Below are positions 35,239 through 44,600 of a DNA stretch of 64,000 nucleotides, piece by piece. The translations under genes and the position numbers were made by a program. The notes beneath the pieces are model-generated. The model ran no database searches, was not told the origin of the DNA, and was given only the letters and a program-made list of their open reading frames with translations. Each line of letters starts with the position of its first letter. Position 1 is the first letter of the stretch. This stretch comes from Cellulosimicrobium terreum (GTDB lineage Bacteria; Actinomycetota; Actinomycetes; Actinomycetales; Cellulomonadaceae), in NCBI GenBank assembly GCA_014803435.1, contig JACYFD010000001.1:868001-932000 (forward strand), read 5' to 3'.

Positions 35239-35658
35239 TCAGGCCGTGCCGGCGGGGGTGGGCCCGGCCTCGAGCAACGCGCGGGTCTGCTGCAGCACGG
35301 TGTTGAGGACGCGCCCCGCCGTCGCGGAGTCCTCCGCGCTCAGCGCGGCCCAGATCGGCGCGGTCAGCTCGGTGACCTGCGCCCCGACGGCGGCGACGGT
35401 GGCGCAGCCCTGCGGGGTGAGCCCGCTCCCGTCGACCAGCCCGCGTCGCGTGAGCTCTGCCAGCACCTCCCCGGCGTCAGGGACCTGGGCTCGGTCGCGG
35501 ACGAGCTGGGGCAGGCCGGTCCGTCCAGCGTTCTGCTCGGTCAGGCGCAGCGTGACCCACTGCGTCTCGGTGAGGTGGTGCGGGGCGAGGACCGTGCGGA
35601 GCAGGGCGCCGAGGGCCTTCTCGGTCTGTCCGACGAGCGGGGGTCCGAACGGGATCAT
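35239..35658 (-). CDS. MarR-family regulator (minus-strand member of divergent pair)
   Basis: A 139-residue protein of MarR-like architecture: N-terminal helix, a winged-helix region (HLTETQWVTLRLTEQ, AGEVLAELTRRGLVDGSGLTPQGCATV) and a C-terminal helix (NTVLQQTRALLEAG). It is less canonical than its partner, and the recognition helix region is weakly conserved. The ATG at 35658 follows a perfect AGGAGG. It diverges from a second MarR gene of the same length, and two palindromes lie between. It probably responds to a small ligand; targets unknown. Confidence 0.78.
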   Translation of the reverse strand: MIPFGPPLVGQTEKALGALLRTVLAPHHLTETQWVTLRLTEQNAGRTGLPQLVRDRAQVPDAGEVLAELTRRGLVDGSGLTPQGCATVAAVGAQVTELTAPIWAALSAEDSATAGRVLNTVLQQTRALLEAGPTPAGTA

Positions 35659-35671
35659 GATGCCTCCTGAT

Positions 35672-35686
35672 GTTGGTCCAACCAAC
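35672..35686. promoter_or_regulatory. MarR-type operator candidate 1
   Basis: GTTGGT-CCA-ACCAAC, a perfect 6-bp dyad 14 bp upstream of the minus-strand MarR start. It shares the GTTGG/CCAAC core with the longer palindrome at 35694, suggesting the same protein binds both. Confidence 0.55.
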
Positions 35687-35693
35687 GATAAGG

Positions 35694-35720
35694 CACATCG
35701 TTGGTATTGCCAACGATGTG
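35694..35720. promoter_or_regulatory. MarR-type operator candidate 2 (27-bp dyad)
   Basis: CACATCGTTGG and CCAACGATGTG are perfectly complementary 11-bp arms around TATTG. The site ends 14 bp before the plus-strand MarR start and lies in a locally AT-richer divergent promoter. One of the two flanking MarR proteins is the obvious candidate ligand. Confidence 0.75.
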
Positions 35721-35734
35721 CGAGGATGGGCGTC

Positions 35735-36154
35735 ATGGAGCGTCTCGACGGTCGGGCCACGTGGTTGGTCAGCCGGGCACAGCTGCGCGGTCGCTCGATC
35801 CTGCGGGCGGCGTTCGACGCCGCGGGATCACGACCGCACCACTACCGGATCCTCGCGGCGCTCCAGGAGCACGGCGCGGCGAGCCAGGCGGACGTCGGCC
35901 GGCTCACCGACCTCGACCGCAGCGACGTGTCCGTCGCGACGGACCTCCTCCGCGGGGCCGGGTTCGTGGTCCGTGACCCCGACCCCGACGACCGGCGCCG
36001 CAACCTCGTGGCGTTGACGGACGCCGGCCGCGACGAGCTGCGCCGCCTCGACCGCGTGCTCGACGACGTGCAGGAGCAGTTCCTCGCACCGCTCGGGGAC
36101 GCCGAGCGCGCGAGCCTGGTGACGCTGCTCGGACGACTGACAGCGGAGCGCTGA
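35735..36154 (+). CDS. MarR-family transcriptional regulator
   Basis: A 139-residue canonical MarR protein: RPHHYRILAALQEHGAASQADVGRLTDLDRSDVSVATDLL forms helices 2-4 with the recognition helix, followed by the wing VVRDPDPDDRRRNLVALTDAG (DDRR signature) and the dimerising C-terminal helices. ATG 35735 is chosen; ATG 35726 three codons upstream is possible. It is divergent from the other MarR gene and converges with the GH3 gene, 11 bp between stops. Confidence 0.9.
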   Translation: MERLDGRATWLVSRAQLRGRSILRAAFDAAGSRPHHYRILAALQEHGAASQADVGRLTDLDRSDVSVATDLLRGAGFVVRDPDPDDRRRNLVALTDAGRDELRRLDRVLDDVQEQFLAPLGDAERASLVTLLGRLTAER

Positions 36155-36165
36155 GAACCCCCGCG

Positions 36166-38454
36166 TCAGCCCTTCACGGCGAACGGTGCGCGCAGCAGCG
36201 CCTCGGGACGCGACGACGGCCCGACCCGCAGCTCGAAGTCGCCGGGCTCCACGACGCGCCGGCCGGCGGCGTCGACGAGCGTGCAGTCCTGCACGGGCAG
36301 CTCGATCTCGACGATCGTGACCTGTCCGGGCGCGAGGTCGATCTTGCGGTACGCCTTGAGCTCCTGCTCCGCCCAGGTGACCGAGCTGACCAGGTCGCTG
36401 ACGTACACCTGCACGGTCTCGCGCACCGGACGGCTGCCGGTGTTGCGGAGCGTGACCTGGGCGTGCACGGTGTCCTCCGCGCCGAGGACGGTCTCCAGGA
36501 CGTGGAGGTCGGCGTACTCGACGCTCGTGTAGCTGAGCCCCTCGCCGAACGCGAACGCTGTGCGCTGGGTGAGGTCGGCGTAGCGGTCGCCGTGCTGGCC
36601 GCGGACCTGGTTGTAGTACGTGGGCTGCTGGCCGGCGTGCTCGGCGAACGAGACCGGCAGGCGACCCTCGGGCTCGATCAGGCCGAGCAGCAGCTCGGCG
36701 ACGGCCTGCCCGCCGCGCATGCCGGGGTTCGCGGCCCAGACGACCGCCGCGGCGTCGCGCGCCGAGGCGGGGAGCACGAGCGGCTTGGACGCGACCACGA
36801 CGACGACCATCGGCGTGCCCGTCGCCGCGAGCGCGTCGAGCAGCGCGACCTGGCCGCCGACGAGCTCGAGCGTCGCGGTGGACTTGCCCTCGCCGACGAG
36901 CTCGATCCGGTCGCCCACGACCGCCACGACGTGGTCAGCACTCTGCGCCGCCTCGACGGCCGCGGCGATCATCGCGGCGTCGGGCTCGGCAGGCACGACG
37001 ATGTGGGGCCGGGGCTGGCCGTCGGGGAAGGTCTCGCCCTCGGGGTCGGGGATCGACGTGAGGATGTCGGCGCCGCGGGCGTGCGTCACGCTCCAGCCCT
37101 GGGGGGCGTGTGCACGCAGGCCGTCGAGGACGGTCGCGGTCATCTCGCGCGGGTGCCCGTCGGGCAGCCAGTCGGCCTGGCCCGACGCGCCCGCCCAGTC
37201 GCCGAGCTGGGTGTGGTCGTCGTCGGCGTTGGGCCCGACGACTGCGATCCGGCGAGCGGGCGATCCGGCGGCCGCGACCGCGCGCCCGTCGGTCCCGGCG
37301 ACGAGGTCGCCGCCCAGCGGCAGGGTCCCGTCGTTCGTGAGGAGGACGAGGGAGCGGCGCGCGACGTCGAGGTTGACGGCGGTGTGCTCGGCGGAGGCGA
37401 TGACCGCCTCCTGCCGCGCGACGTCGGGGTGGCGCGGGTCCTCGAACAGCCCGAGGTCGACCTTGAGCGTGAGGATGCGGCGGACGGCCGCGTCGATCGC
37501 GGCCTCGGTGACGAGCCCGCGCGCGACGGCCTCGAGCGCGCCCTCGAAGAACTGCGGCGTCGTCATGATCACGTCGTTGCCCGCGCGGATCGCGGCGGCG
37601 GCGGCGTGCACGTGGTCGGGCTGGATGTGCTGCTCCCACACCATGCGCCCGACGTTGTCCCAGTCGGTCACGAGCGTGCCGGTGTAGCCCCACTCGCCGC
37701 GCAGGACCTCGTCGAGGAGCCAGCCGTTGACCGTGACGGGGACGCCGTCCATGGACTGGTACCCGAGCATGAACGACGCGCAGCCCTCGCGCGCGACGCG
37801 CTCGAACGGCGGGAGGAACCACGAGCGCAGCTTGCGGCGCGAGATGTCCGCCTCGCTCGCGTCCCGCCCGCCCTGGGTCTCGGAGTACCCGGCGAAGTGC
37901 TTCGCGGTGGCGAGGACGCCGGTCGGGTCGGTCTTGCCGCCGCCCTGGTACCCGCGGACCATGGCCGACGCCAGCTCGCCGATGAGGTACGGGTCCTCGC
38001 CGAACGTCTCGTCGACGCGGCCCCACCGCAGGTCCCGTGCGATGCACAGGACGGGGGAGAAGGTCCAGTGGATGCCCGTCGCGGCGACCTCGACGGCCGT
38101 GGCGCGGGCGACGCGCTCGACGACCTCGGGGTCCCACGTCGCGGCCATGCCGAGCTGCGTCGGGAAGATCGTCGACCCCACCCAGAACGAGTGGCCGTGG
38201 ATGCAGTCCTCGGCGACGAGCAGCGGGATGCGCAGGCGCGTGCTCTCCACGAGCGCGTGCGCCTCGATCACGTTCTCGGGCGAGGTGTGCAGCAGCGAGC
38301 CCACGTGCTTGTCCGCGATCAGCGGCCCGACGCCGTCCCGGGCGTCGAGCTGGAGCATCTGCCCGACCTTCTCGGGGAGGGTCATCCGCTCGAGCAGGTC
38401 CTCCACGCGGTCGTGCGTCGGAAGCGCTGGGTCGAGGTAGGGCACGGTGCTCAC
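36166..38454 (-). CDS. GH3 family beta-glucosidase (cytoplasmic)
   Basis: A 762-residue GH3 enzyme with N-terminal TIM-barrel domain, alpha/beta sandwich and C-terminal fibronectin-III-like domain. Landmarks: AEDCIHGHSFW, GRVDETFGEDPYLIGELA, AKHFAGYSETQGGRDAS and the catalytic nucleophile Asp264 in LVTDWDN. No signal peptide is seen, so it would cleave imported oligosaccharides such as cellobiose, xylobiose or mannobiose inside the cell; which sugar is not decidable. GTG 38454 follows GAGAGGACC. Upstream lie a LacI-like dyad and a half-site identical to the TetR operator at 58457. Confidence 0.94.
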   Translation of the reverse strand: MSTVPYLDPALPTHDRVEDLLERMTLPEKVGQMLQLDARDGVGPLIADKHVGSLLHTSPENVIEAHALVESTRLRIPLLVAEDCIHGHSFWVGSTIFPTQLGMAATWDPEVVERVARATAVEVAATGIHWTFSPVLCIARDLRWGRVDETFGEDPYLIGELASAMVRGYQGGGKTDPTGVLATAKHFAGYSETQGGRDASEADISRRKLRSWFLPPFERVAREGCASFMLGYQSMDGVPVTVNGWLLDEVLRGEWGYTGTLVTDWDNVGRMVWEQHIQPDHVHAAAAAIRAGNDVIMTTPQFFEGALEAVARGLVTEAAIDAAVRRILTLKVDLGLFEDPRHPDVARQEAVIASAEHTAVNLDVARRSLVLLTNDGTLPLGGDLVAGTDGRAVAAAGSPARRIAVVGPNADDDHTQLGDWAGASGQADWLPDGHPREMTATVLDGLRAHAPQGWSVTHARGADILTSIPDPEGETFPDGQPRPHIVVPAEPDAAMIAAAVEAAQSADHVVAVVGDRIELVGEGKSTATLELVGGQVALLDALAATGTPMVVVVVASKPLVLPASARDAAAVVWAANPGMRGGQAVAELLLGLIEPEGRLPVSFAEHAGQQPTYYNQVRGQHGDRYADLTQRTAFAFGEGLSYTSVEYADLHVLETVLGAEDTVHAQVTLRNTGSRPVRETVQVYVSDLVSSVTWAEQELKAYRKIDLAPGQVTIVEIELPVQDCTLVDAAGRRVVEPGDFELRVGPSSRPEALLRAPFAVKG

Positions 38455-38523
38455 GGTCGGGGTCCTCTCACGGCGTCGGTGACGGGTCGGCGGGCGACGC
38501 AGCCGTGCCGGAAGAGGTCGGCC

Positions 38524-38533
38524 GAACCGATTC
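38524..38533. promoter_or_regulatory. LacI-like operator candidate upstream of the GH3 gene
   Basis: GAACCGATTC in the context CGAACCGATTCG, an imperfect dyad (10 of 12 positions) with a central CG as in LacI/GalR operators, 70 bp before the GH3 start. Nine of the ten core bases recur upstream of the mannanase at 13145. Confidence 0.35.
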
Positions 38534-38587
38534 GAGCCCCCTGGCCTGCCATGCACGCGACTGTCGCAGAGACGCCACTATAGACAC

Positions 38588-38605
38588 TTGATGACCGGTA
38601 AGTAA
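38588..38605. promoter_or_regulatory. Second candidate TetR site (perfect half GTAAGTAA)
   Basis: TTGATGAC-CG-GTAAGTAA. The right half is identical to that of the palindrome between the TetR gene and the solute-binding gene (58457-58474); the left half matches 5 of 8. It lies 134 bp before the GH3 start and 49 bp before the divergent small exported protein. Confidence 0.45.
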
Positions 38606-38653
38606 GTCTTGGCACGCCCGGGGCTAGGAACGATGGCCGGAACGCGCGATCAT

Positions 38654-39268
38654 ATGCGCATGCAAGTGCCCGTTCGCACCGTCGCCCGTGGTGCGGTCCT
38701 CGTCGCGGTGGCCGGGCTGTGCCTGACGACGGTCGTCAGCGGCGCGTTCGACGTCGTCTCGATCCCGTCGCCCGACGCGGCCTCCCTCGCCGACGGCAGC
38801 GGCGCGGTCGTCGGCGCCACGGGGACCGGGGAGCCCGGCGGTCCCGCGGCGGACGCAGGTCCGGCCGACGGTCCTGCGGAGGCCGAGGGCGAGGACACGG
38901 AGCCGGGGGCCGACGCCGCGCCGTCGGGAGACCCGTCCTGTGCCGCCGCGCAGCGGGCCTGGAACGCTGCCGCCCGCGCGCAGGTGGACCTGACGGTCGA
39001 GCACCCGGACGAGCTCGTCGCCGGGTTCGCGTCGGCGCGCGACGCGCTCGTCGAGGTCGACCCGCCGCCCGGTGTGGCCCACGACTGGAACGTGGTCCGG
39101 ACCTACCTGACGATGATCGCCGACTCCGTCGAGGCGGCAGGCCCCGCGGACCGCTCCGAGCTCGTCCGGGCCATCGACCGGTCCGGGCGCCACATCGACA
39201 CCGCGGCGCTCGCGTCGTCGTCCCAGAACGTGACGACCTACCTGCAGGACGGCTGCCCGGCAGCGTGA
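38654..39268 (+). CDS. Small exported hypothetical protein
   Basis: A 204-residue protein with an N-terminal hydrophobic segment (GAVLVAVAGLCLTTVVSGAF) serving as signal or anchor, a Gly/Ala/Pro-rich acidic linker (about 40-95), and a helical C-terminal domain with Cys near both ends (DPSCAAAQ and LQDGCPAA). That domain resembles that of the next gene: VAHDWNVVRTYLTMIADSVE here matches VASDWDAVAAGFRSLTDTLE there, and both end in SxQNVxTY followed by a cysteine. The start is uncertain: ATG 38654 or 38660. I know no function. It diverges from the GH3 gene. Confidence 0.7.
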   Translation: MRMQVPVRTVARGAVLVAVAGLCLTTVVSGAFDVVSIPSPDAASLADGSGAVVGATGTGEPGGPAADAGPADGPAEAEGEDTEPGADAAPSGDPSCAAAQRAWNAAARAQVDLTVEHPDELVAGFASARDALVEVDPPPGVAHDWNVVRTYLTMIADSVEAAGPADRSELVRAIDRSGRHIDTAALASSSQNVTTYLQDGCPAA

Positions 39269-39366
39269 CGCCCGAGCCTCGGCGGCCGAGCCTCCTCCGG
39301 TGGGGAGAACTCCCCGGATCGGCCGGAGAGGATGACCGATCGCGTCTCGCACGTCACCATGGACCT

Positions 39367-39915
39367 ATGCGCAACCGACTGACGATCACGAAGACCACGA
39401 CCGCCCTGGCCACGAGCGCACTGCTCGTCCTCGGACTCGCCGCGTGCGGCGGCTCGGGCGACGACACGAGCACGGACTCCGAGACCACCACCTCCGCGGA
39501 GGAGAGCACGGACGCCACAGAGGAGACCACGGACCCCGAGGTCACCGAGGAGGAGACCACCGACGAGGACATGGCCGAGGACGACGCCGCGGCCGACGGC
39601 GACTTCTGCGCCGCGTTCGCCACGCTGTCCTCCGCCCAGGACGAGATGTCCAGCCTCGACCCGAACGACCTGGGTGCGGCCGTCGACACGTTCGACCAGT
39701 TCACGACGACGCTCGAGGACGCCGAGGCGCCCGCCGAGGTCGCGAGCGACTGGGACGCCGTCGCGGCGGGCTTCCGCTCGCTGACCGACACGCTCGAGAC
39801 GGCCAAGGACGACCCGGCCAACGCCGACCCGTCCAGCGCGATGGCGATGCTCAGCGACGAGTCGTTCATGACCTCGCTGCAGAACGTCGCGACGTACGGC
39901 GCCACCAACTGCTGA
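39367..39915 (+). CDS. Small lipoprotein with Thr/Glu-rich linker
   Basis: A 182-residue lipoprotein: signal with lipobox LGLAACGG (lipidated Cys27), then a ~50-residue low-complexity acidic linker of Thr, Ser, Glu and Asp, then a helical domain with one cysteine near its start (GDFCAAFATLSSAQ) and one as the last residue (ATNC), a possible disulfide. It is a paralogue of the preceding gene in the C-terminal domain. Expected on the outer face of the cytoplasmic membrane; role unknown, possibly binding a wall component or peptide. Confidence 0.8.
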   Translation: MRNRLTITKTTTALATSALLVLGLAACGGSGDDTSTDSETTTSAEESTDATEETTDPEVTEEETTDEDMAEDDAAADGDFCAAFATLSSAQDEMSSLDPNDLGAAVDTFDQFTTTLEDAEAPAEVASDWDAVAAGFRSLTDTLETAKDDPANADPSSAMAMLSDESFMTSLQNVATYGATNC

Positions 39916-40041
39916 CGCAGGCCACGACCGAACGGTCGGGGTAGCGCCGCCGCGCGAGGCGGTACGGGTCCACCTGGCCCGTGCCACCTCGCGCGACGGT
40001 CTGCTCTCGGCAGATCCTGGCTCGTCCGCGAGGATGGGGGC

Positions 40042-41637
40042 ATGTCCCCGACGCCGAGCCCGCCGCCGCCCGGAACGGGCCTCTCCTCTGCCGCGCCCGA
40101 CGAGCTCCCGGCCGCCGTCGTGGGCCTCCGGTCCGACCTCGTGGAGGCGGGCTTCACCGTCGACGGCGTGGAGTCGGTGCTCGGCCCCGTCGCGTCGGCC
40201 GCCCTGCACCGGGAGCAGGCGGTCCCCGCCCACCGGGTGCTCGCCCGGCGCGACGACCCCACGTCCGCCCTCGCCGTGCTCTTCCTCCTCGGGGGCGACG
40301 TCCCCCGCGGGGCTCTCGACGCCGCCCTGGGTCGCACCGGCGTCGACGGTGCCGCCCGCCTGGGCCTCGTCGAGGCCGCGGGCTCCGGGCCCGACGACGC
40401 GGTGTGCGCGCTCGTCGACCTGCGTCCCTATGCCGCGTCCGACGCCGCCGGCCCGGTCTCGTGGTGGCTCGCGTCCGACCTGGGCGAGGTCGCGACCGGG
40501 CGCCGGCTCGCCGCCGACCACGTCCTGGGGGCCGGGGGAGCGTCTCTGACGCTCGCGCAGGTGACGATGCGCACGCCGGTCGACCGCGTGCTCGACCTCG
40601 GCACCGGCTGCGGTATCCAGGCCCTGCACGCCGCCCGGCACGCGCACCGCGTCGTCGCGACCGACATCTCCGCGCGAGCGCTCGGGTTCGCGGCGTTCAA
40701 CGCCGCGCTCGACCTCGGCGAGGGCCTCGACCTGCGCGCCGGGTCGATGCTCGACCCGGTCGCCGGAGAGTCGTTCGACCTCGTCGTGTCCAACCCGCCG
40801 TTCGTCATCACGCCGCGCTCGACCGGGGACGGCGCCGGGGTCACGGTCTACGAGTACCGCGACGGCGGGCGTGCGGGGGACGACCTCGTGCGCGACCTGG
40901 TGACCGGCGTCGGCGACGTCCTCGCCCCGGGTGGCGTCGCGCAGCTCCTCGGCAACTGGGAGCACCGGCGTGGCGAGCCGTGGGAGGAGCGCGTGGGCGC
41001 CTGGCTCGACGCGTCAGGTCTCGACGGATGGGTCGTGCAGCGCGAGGTGCTCGACCCCGCCGAGTACGCCGAGACCTGGATCCGGGACGGCGGGACGACG
41101 GGGGAGCGCGAGCCGGGCGCGTGGGCTGCGGCCTACGCGGCGTGGCTGGACGACTTCGCGGCGCGCGACGTCGAGGCGGTCGGCTTCGGCATCGTCACGC
41201 TGCGCCGACCGGTCTCCGGCGGACCGACGTTGCGGCGGCTCGAGGAGCACACCGGTTCCGTCCGCCAGCCGCTGGGCGCCCACCTCGCCGCGTCGCTCGC
41301 GGCGCACGACTGGCTCGCGGTGCGCGACGACGCCGCTCTCGCCGCCGAGCACCTGGCCGTCGCCGCCGACGTCACCGAGGAGCGGTTCCACACCCCGGGC
41401 GAGCCGGACCCGTCGGTCGTCCTGCTGCGCCAGGGCGACGGGCTCGGCCGTGCGGTCCAGGCGTCGACCGGGCTCGCCGCCCTGGTCGGCGCGAGCGACG
41501 GGGAGCTCACGGTCGGGCAGCTGGTGGGCGCGATCGCGGCTCTGCTCGAGGTCTCGGCCGCCGACCTCGCGGCGGAGCTGCTCCCGACCGTGCGCGGCCT
41601 CGTCCGCGACGGGTTCCTCGCCCCTGAGCACCCCTGA
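40042..41637 (+). CDS. Class I SAM-dependent methyltransferase (two-domain, NPPF-type)
   Basis: A 531-residue protein. A ~150-residue N-terminal helical/winged domain (DUF7059-like) is followed by a Rossmann methyltransferase with motif I VLDLGTGCGIQALHAA and motif IV VVSNPPFVI (N-P-P-F), the latter typical of enzymes methylating nitrogen of adenine, guanine or glutamine, for example RsmC/HemK-like types. The C-terminal ~130 residues resemble another small wing. Target unknown. The start ATG 40042 lies 126 bp after the lipoprotein gene, and the gene converges with the SARP-type regulator. Confidence 0.85.
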   Translation: MSPTPSPPPPGTGLSSAAPDELPAAVVGLRSDLVEAGFTVDGVESVLGPVASAALHREQAVPAHRVLARRDDPTSALAVLFLLGGDVPRGALDAALGRTGVDGAARLGLVEAAGSGPDDAVCALVDLRPYAASDAAGPVSWWLASDLGEVATGRRLAADHVLGAGGASLTLAQVTMRTPVDRVLDLGTGCGIQALHAARHAHRVVATDISARALGFAAFNAALDLGEGLDLRAGSMLDPVAGESFDLVVSNPPFVITPRSTGDGAGVTVYEYRDGGRAGDDLVRDLVTGVGDVLAPGGVAQLLGNWEHRRGEPWEERVGAWLDASGLDGWVVQREVLDPAEYAETWIRDGGTTGEREPGAWAAAYAAWLDDFAARDVEAVGFGIVTLRRPVSGGPTLRRLEEHTGSVRQPLGAHLAASLAAHDWLAVRDDAALAAEHLAVAADVTEERFHTPGEPDPSVVLLRQGDGLGRAVQASTGLAALVGASDGELTVGQLVGAIAALLEVSAADLAAELLPTVRGLVRDGFLAPEHP

Positions 41638-41687
41638 GCCCCCGACGGCAGGGTCGTGCCCGACGGCGTGCGGTCCCGTCGTGGCGG

Positions 41688-44600
41688 TTACGGGCCATCG
41701 CTCGGGCCGAGGCAGCGGAGCGCGTCGGCCGCGGCCCTCGTCCCCGCCGGATAGGGCAGGGCGGCGGCGAGGGCCGCAGCGTCGCCCTGCACCCTGCGGG
41801 CGCCCTCGTCGTCGCCGACCCGGTGCAGGGCGACGGCGTGCACGACCTGCGCCTCCACCTCGGCCAGGCGCTCCCCAGCGACACGGGCGCGGTCCGCCTC
41901 GGCGGACGCCAGGTCGAGCGCGCGACGGGGGTGGCCCGTCCCCAGCGCGCACCATGCCGCCAGCACAGGAGAGGGCCCGGCGCCGGACTCGGCCACCTGG
42001 TCGAGCGCGCGCAGGGCGTCGTCGGGCCGGCCGGCACGCAGCGCCACCTCGGCACGGGCGGTGCTCGTCTCGTGCCGCGCCTGCTGATCGCCGAGCCGCA
42101 CCGCGTCGGCGTCGGCGCGGTCGAGCAGGAGCACGGACCCGGCCAGGTCGCCGGTGGCAGCCCGCACACGTGCGAGGGCGGCGAGCGCGTACGGCAGGCT
42201 CCACTCGCCCTCCCACTCGGCGCTCGCCGCGGCCGCCTCGGCGAGCTCGCTGGCGGTGTCCAGCTCCTCGAGGAGCAGGTGGAGCTCGGCGAGGTTGGCG
42301 CGCTCGAACGTGGCGGAGACGGGATCACCGGACTGCGCGACCAGGTCCAGGGCCCGCCGTCCGATCTCGACGGCCTCGAGGAGCCGGCCGCTGCGTCGCG
42401 CGTTCTCGCGCAACGTGGACAGCACGGTGCCGAGCAGCGTGGGGTCTCCGCTCGCCTCGGCCGGGGCGATCGCCTGGTCGGCCGCCTCGCGCGCCGCGGC
42501 GAGGCGGCCCGCCTGGCCGAGGTTCGTGGCCCGCAGCGAGTGCGCGCGCGCCACCAGGACCCATCGCGTCGTACCGCGCACGTGCAGCGCCGCGGCGAGG
42601 CCTCGCGTCGCTGCGTCATCGCCCTCCTCGTACCGGCCCTGCACGCGGTGCAGCGTCGACCACGCGAGCTGGTGGGAGGCCAGCGGCTCGGGAGCGGTGT
42701 CCGGTCCCACCGGGTAGGCGCTCAGCACCTCGCCGCCCTCGTCGGGCGCGCCGGTGCGGACCAGCATCTCGGCGAGGCGTGCCGCGGCGAGCACCGTGTC
42801 GTCGTGGTCGTCGCGGCGCACGAACTCGGCGAGCGCCTCCCGCAGCACCTCGGCGGCCCGCCCGTAGTGGCCCATGCGCCGCAGCACCTGGGCGTGGTCG
42901 AGCCGGGCGCGCGCGGCGTCGACGTCGAGCCGCGCGACCAGGTCGCGGTAGTAGCGGTCGGCGGAGTCGTTGGCGTACAGGGCGGCGGCACGCTCGGCGG
43001 CGCGGCGCAGGTACTCCCCGGCGCGCGGGTCGTCCGTCCGGGCGAAGTGTGACGCGAGGACGTCCACGGCGTCGGGACGGCGGCGCAGGACGGTGTCCGC
43101 GAACCCCGCGTGCAGCGCCCGGCGCCGGACCGTGCTCAGCCGGTCATAGCAGATGATCCTCACCAGCGGGTGCCGGAACGCGAGCCCGGCCTCGGGCCGC
43201 CCGTCGACCACGACCGTGCGCTCCTCGACGAGGGAGGCTGCGATGGCCCCCTCCACCGCGTCGGCGGCGGCCGGGCCCGTCAGCGGGGGGTGCAGCCCGG
43301 TCGCGGCGACGTCCAGCACCTCGGTGAGCGCCGCCTCGTCACCCGCGGCCGAGAGCACCTCCACGACGCGGCGTGCGTCGGGCGCGAGGCGCCCCAGCCG
43401 CTCGGCGACGAGCTGACGCACCCCGACGGGAGGTACGACGTCGGGCGCGGCGTCGGGACCGGCGCCGGACCCCGCGTGGTCCGCGTGGTCCGCGAGGTCC
43501 GCGAGGTCGCGCGCCAGCTCGGCGGCGAAGAGCGGGTTGCCGAGCGAGAGCTCCCACACCCGCGCAAGACGCTCATCGGCGACCCAGGTGCCCGAGGCGT
43601 CCGACGACGAGCGCGACGAGCCCGACGAGCCGGGCGCGACGGCGTCCGCGGCCAGCGCGAGGCACGCGGCACGGTCGAGCCGGTCCAGCTCCTCGTGCAC
43701 GGCCAACCGCCCCCGCAGCATCGAGGTCAGGCCGGTGCGGCGGGGGTCCCCGTCGGGCAGGTCCTCCAGCCGCAGCGTCACGAGGAAGCGCAGCGGCATC
43801 CCCGCGGCCACGGACCGGCGGGCCAGGTGGCCGAGCATCTGGAACGACCCTTCGTCTGCGGCATGCAGGTCGTCGAGGACGACGAGCACCGGGTGGGCGG
43901 CGGCCAGCTCGCCGAGCAGCGCCGCCGTCGCGCGGAACAGGCGGTCGCGCTCCTCCTCCGGGCTGCGCGCGCCGCCCGCCGTGGTCCCGCCGAGCGAGGG
44001 CACGTACGCGGCGAGCTCGGGGTGCTCCGCGCCGACCCGGGCGCGCGCGTCGGCGTCGCGGTCGGCGAGCCACCCGTCGAGGGCCTCCGCGAACGCGCCG
44101 TACGGCACGTGGCCCTCGGCGTCGTGCCCGCCGCCCCACAGCACGGACTCCCCGGCGTCCGCGGCCCGCCGTGCGACCTCACCGACCAGCCGGGTCTTGC
44201 CCACACCCGCCTCGCCCGTGATCAGCCGGACCGGCGGACCGTCGTGCGCGAGGAGCCGCTCGAGCACCTCGTCCCGGCCGCGCAGCGGCGTCACGGCGCC
44301 GGCACGCAGCTGCGCGGGCAGCGTGGGGCCGACCGGCGCGGCGGCGGACGCCGTGCCCAGGGCGAGCTGATGCAGCCGCTCGGTCTCCGGCCCGGGCCGC
44401 ACGCCGAGCTCGACGTCGAGCGCCTCCCGGCACGCGTGGTACTGGTACACCGCGCGCCGACGCAGCCCCTGGCGGACGTAGACGTCGATCAGGACGCGGT
44501 GCGCGAGCTCCTCCGCCGGGCTGTCGGCGAGCACCTGCTCCGCGACGGCGGCCGCCTCGGCGAGAGCGCCGTGCGCGAGGTGGGCCTGCGCGAGCGCGAC

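Noticed and set aside
33971-36154. 727-codon frame apparently fused to the plus-strand MarR gene
   Set aside because: The upstream part is out of frame with hppA and passes through two MarR operators; the MarR start at 35735 explains the real gene.
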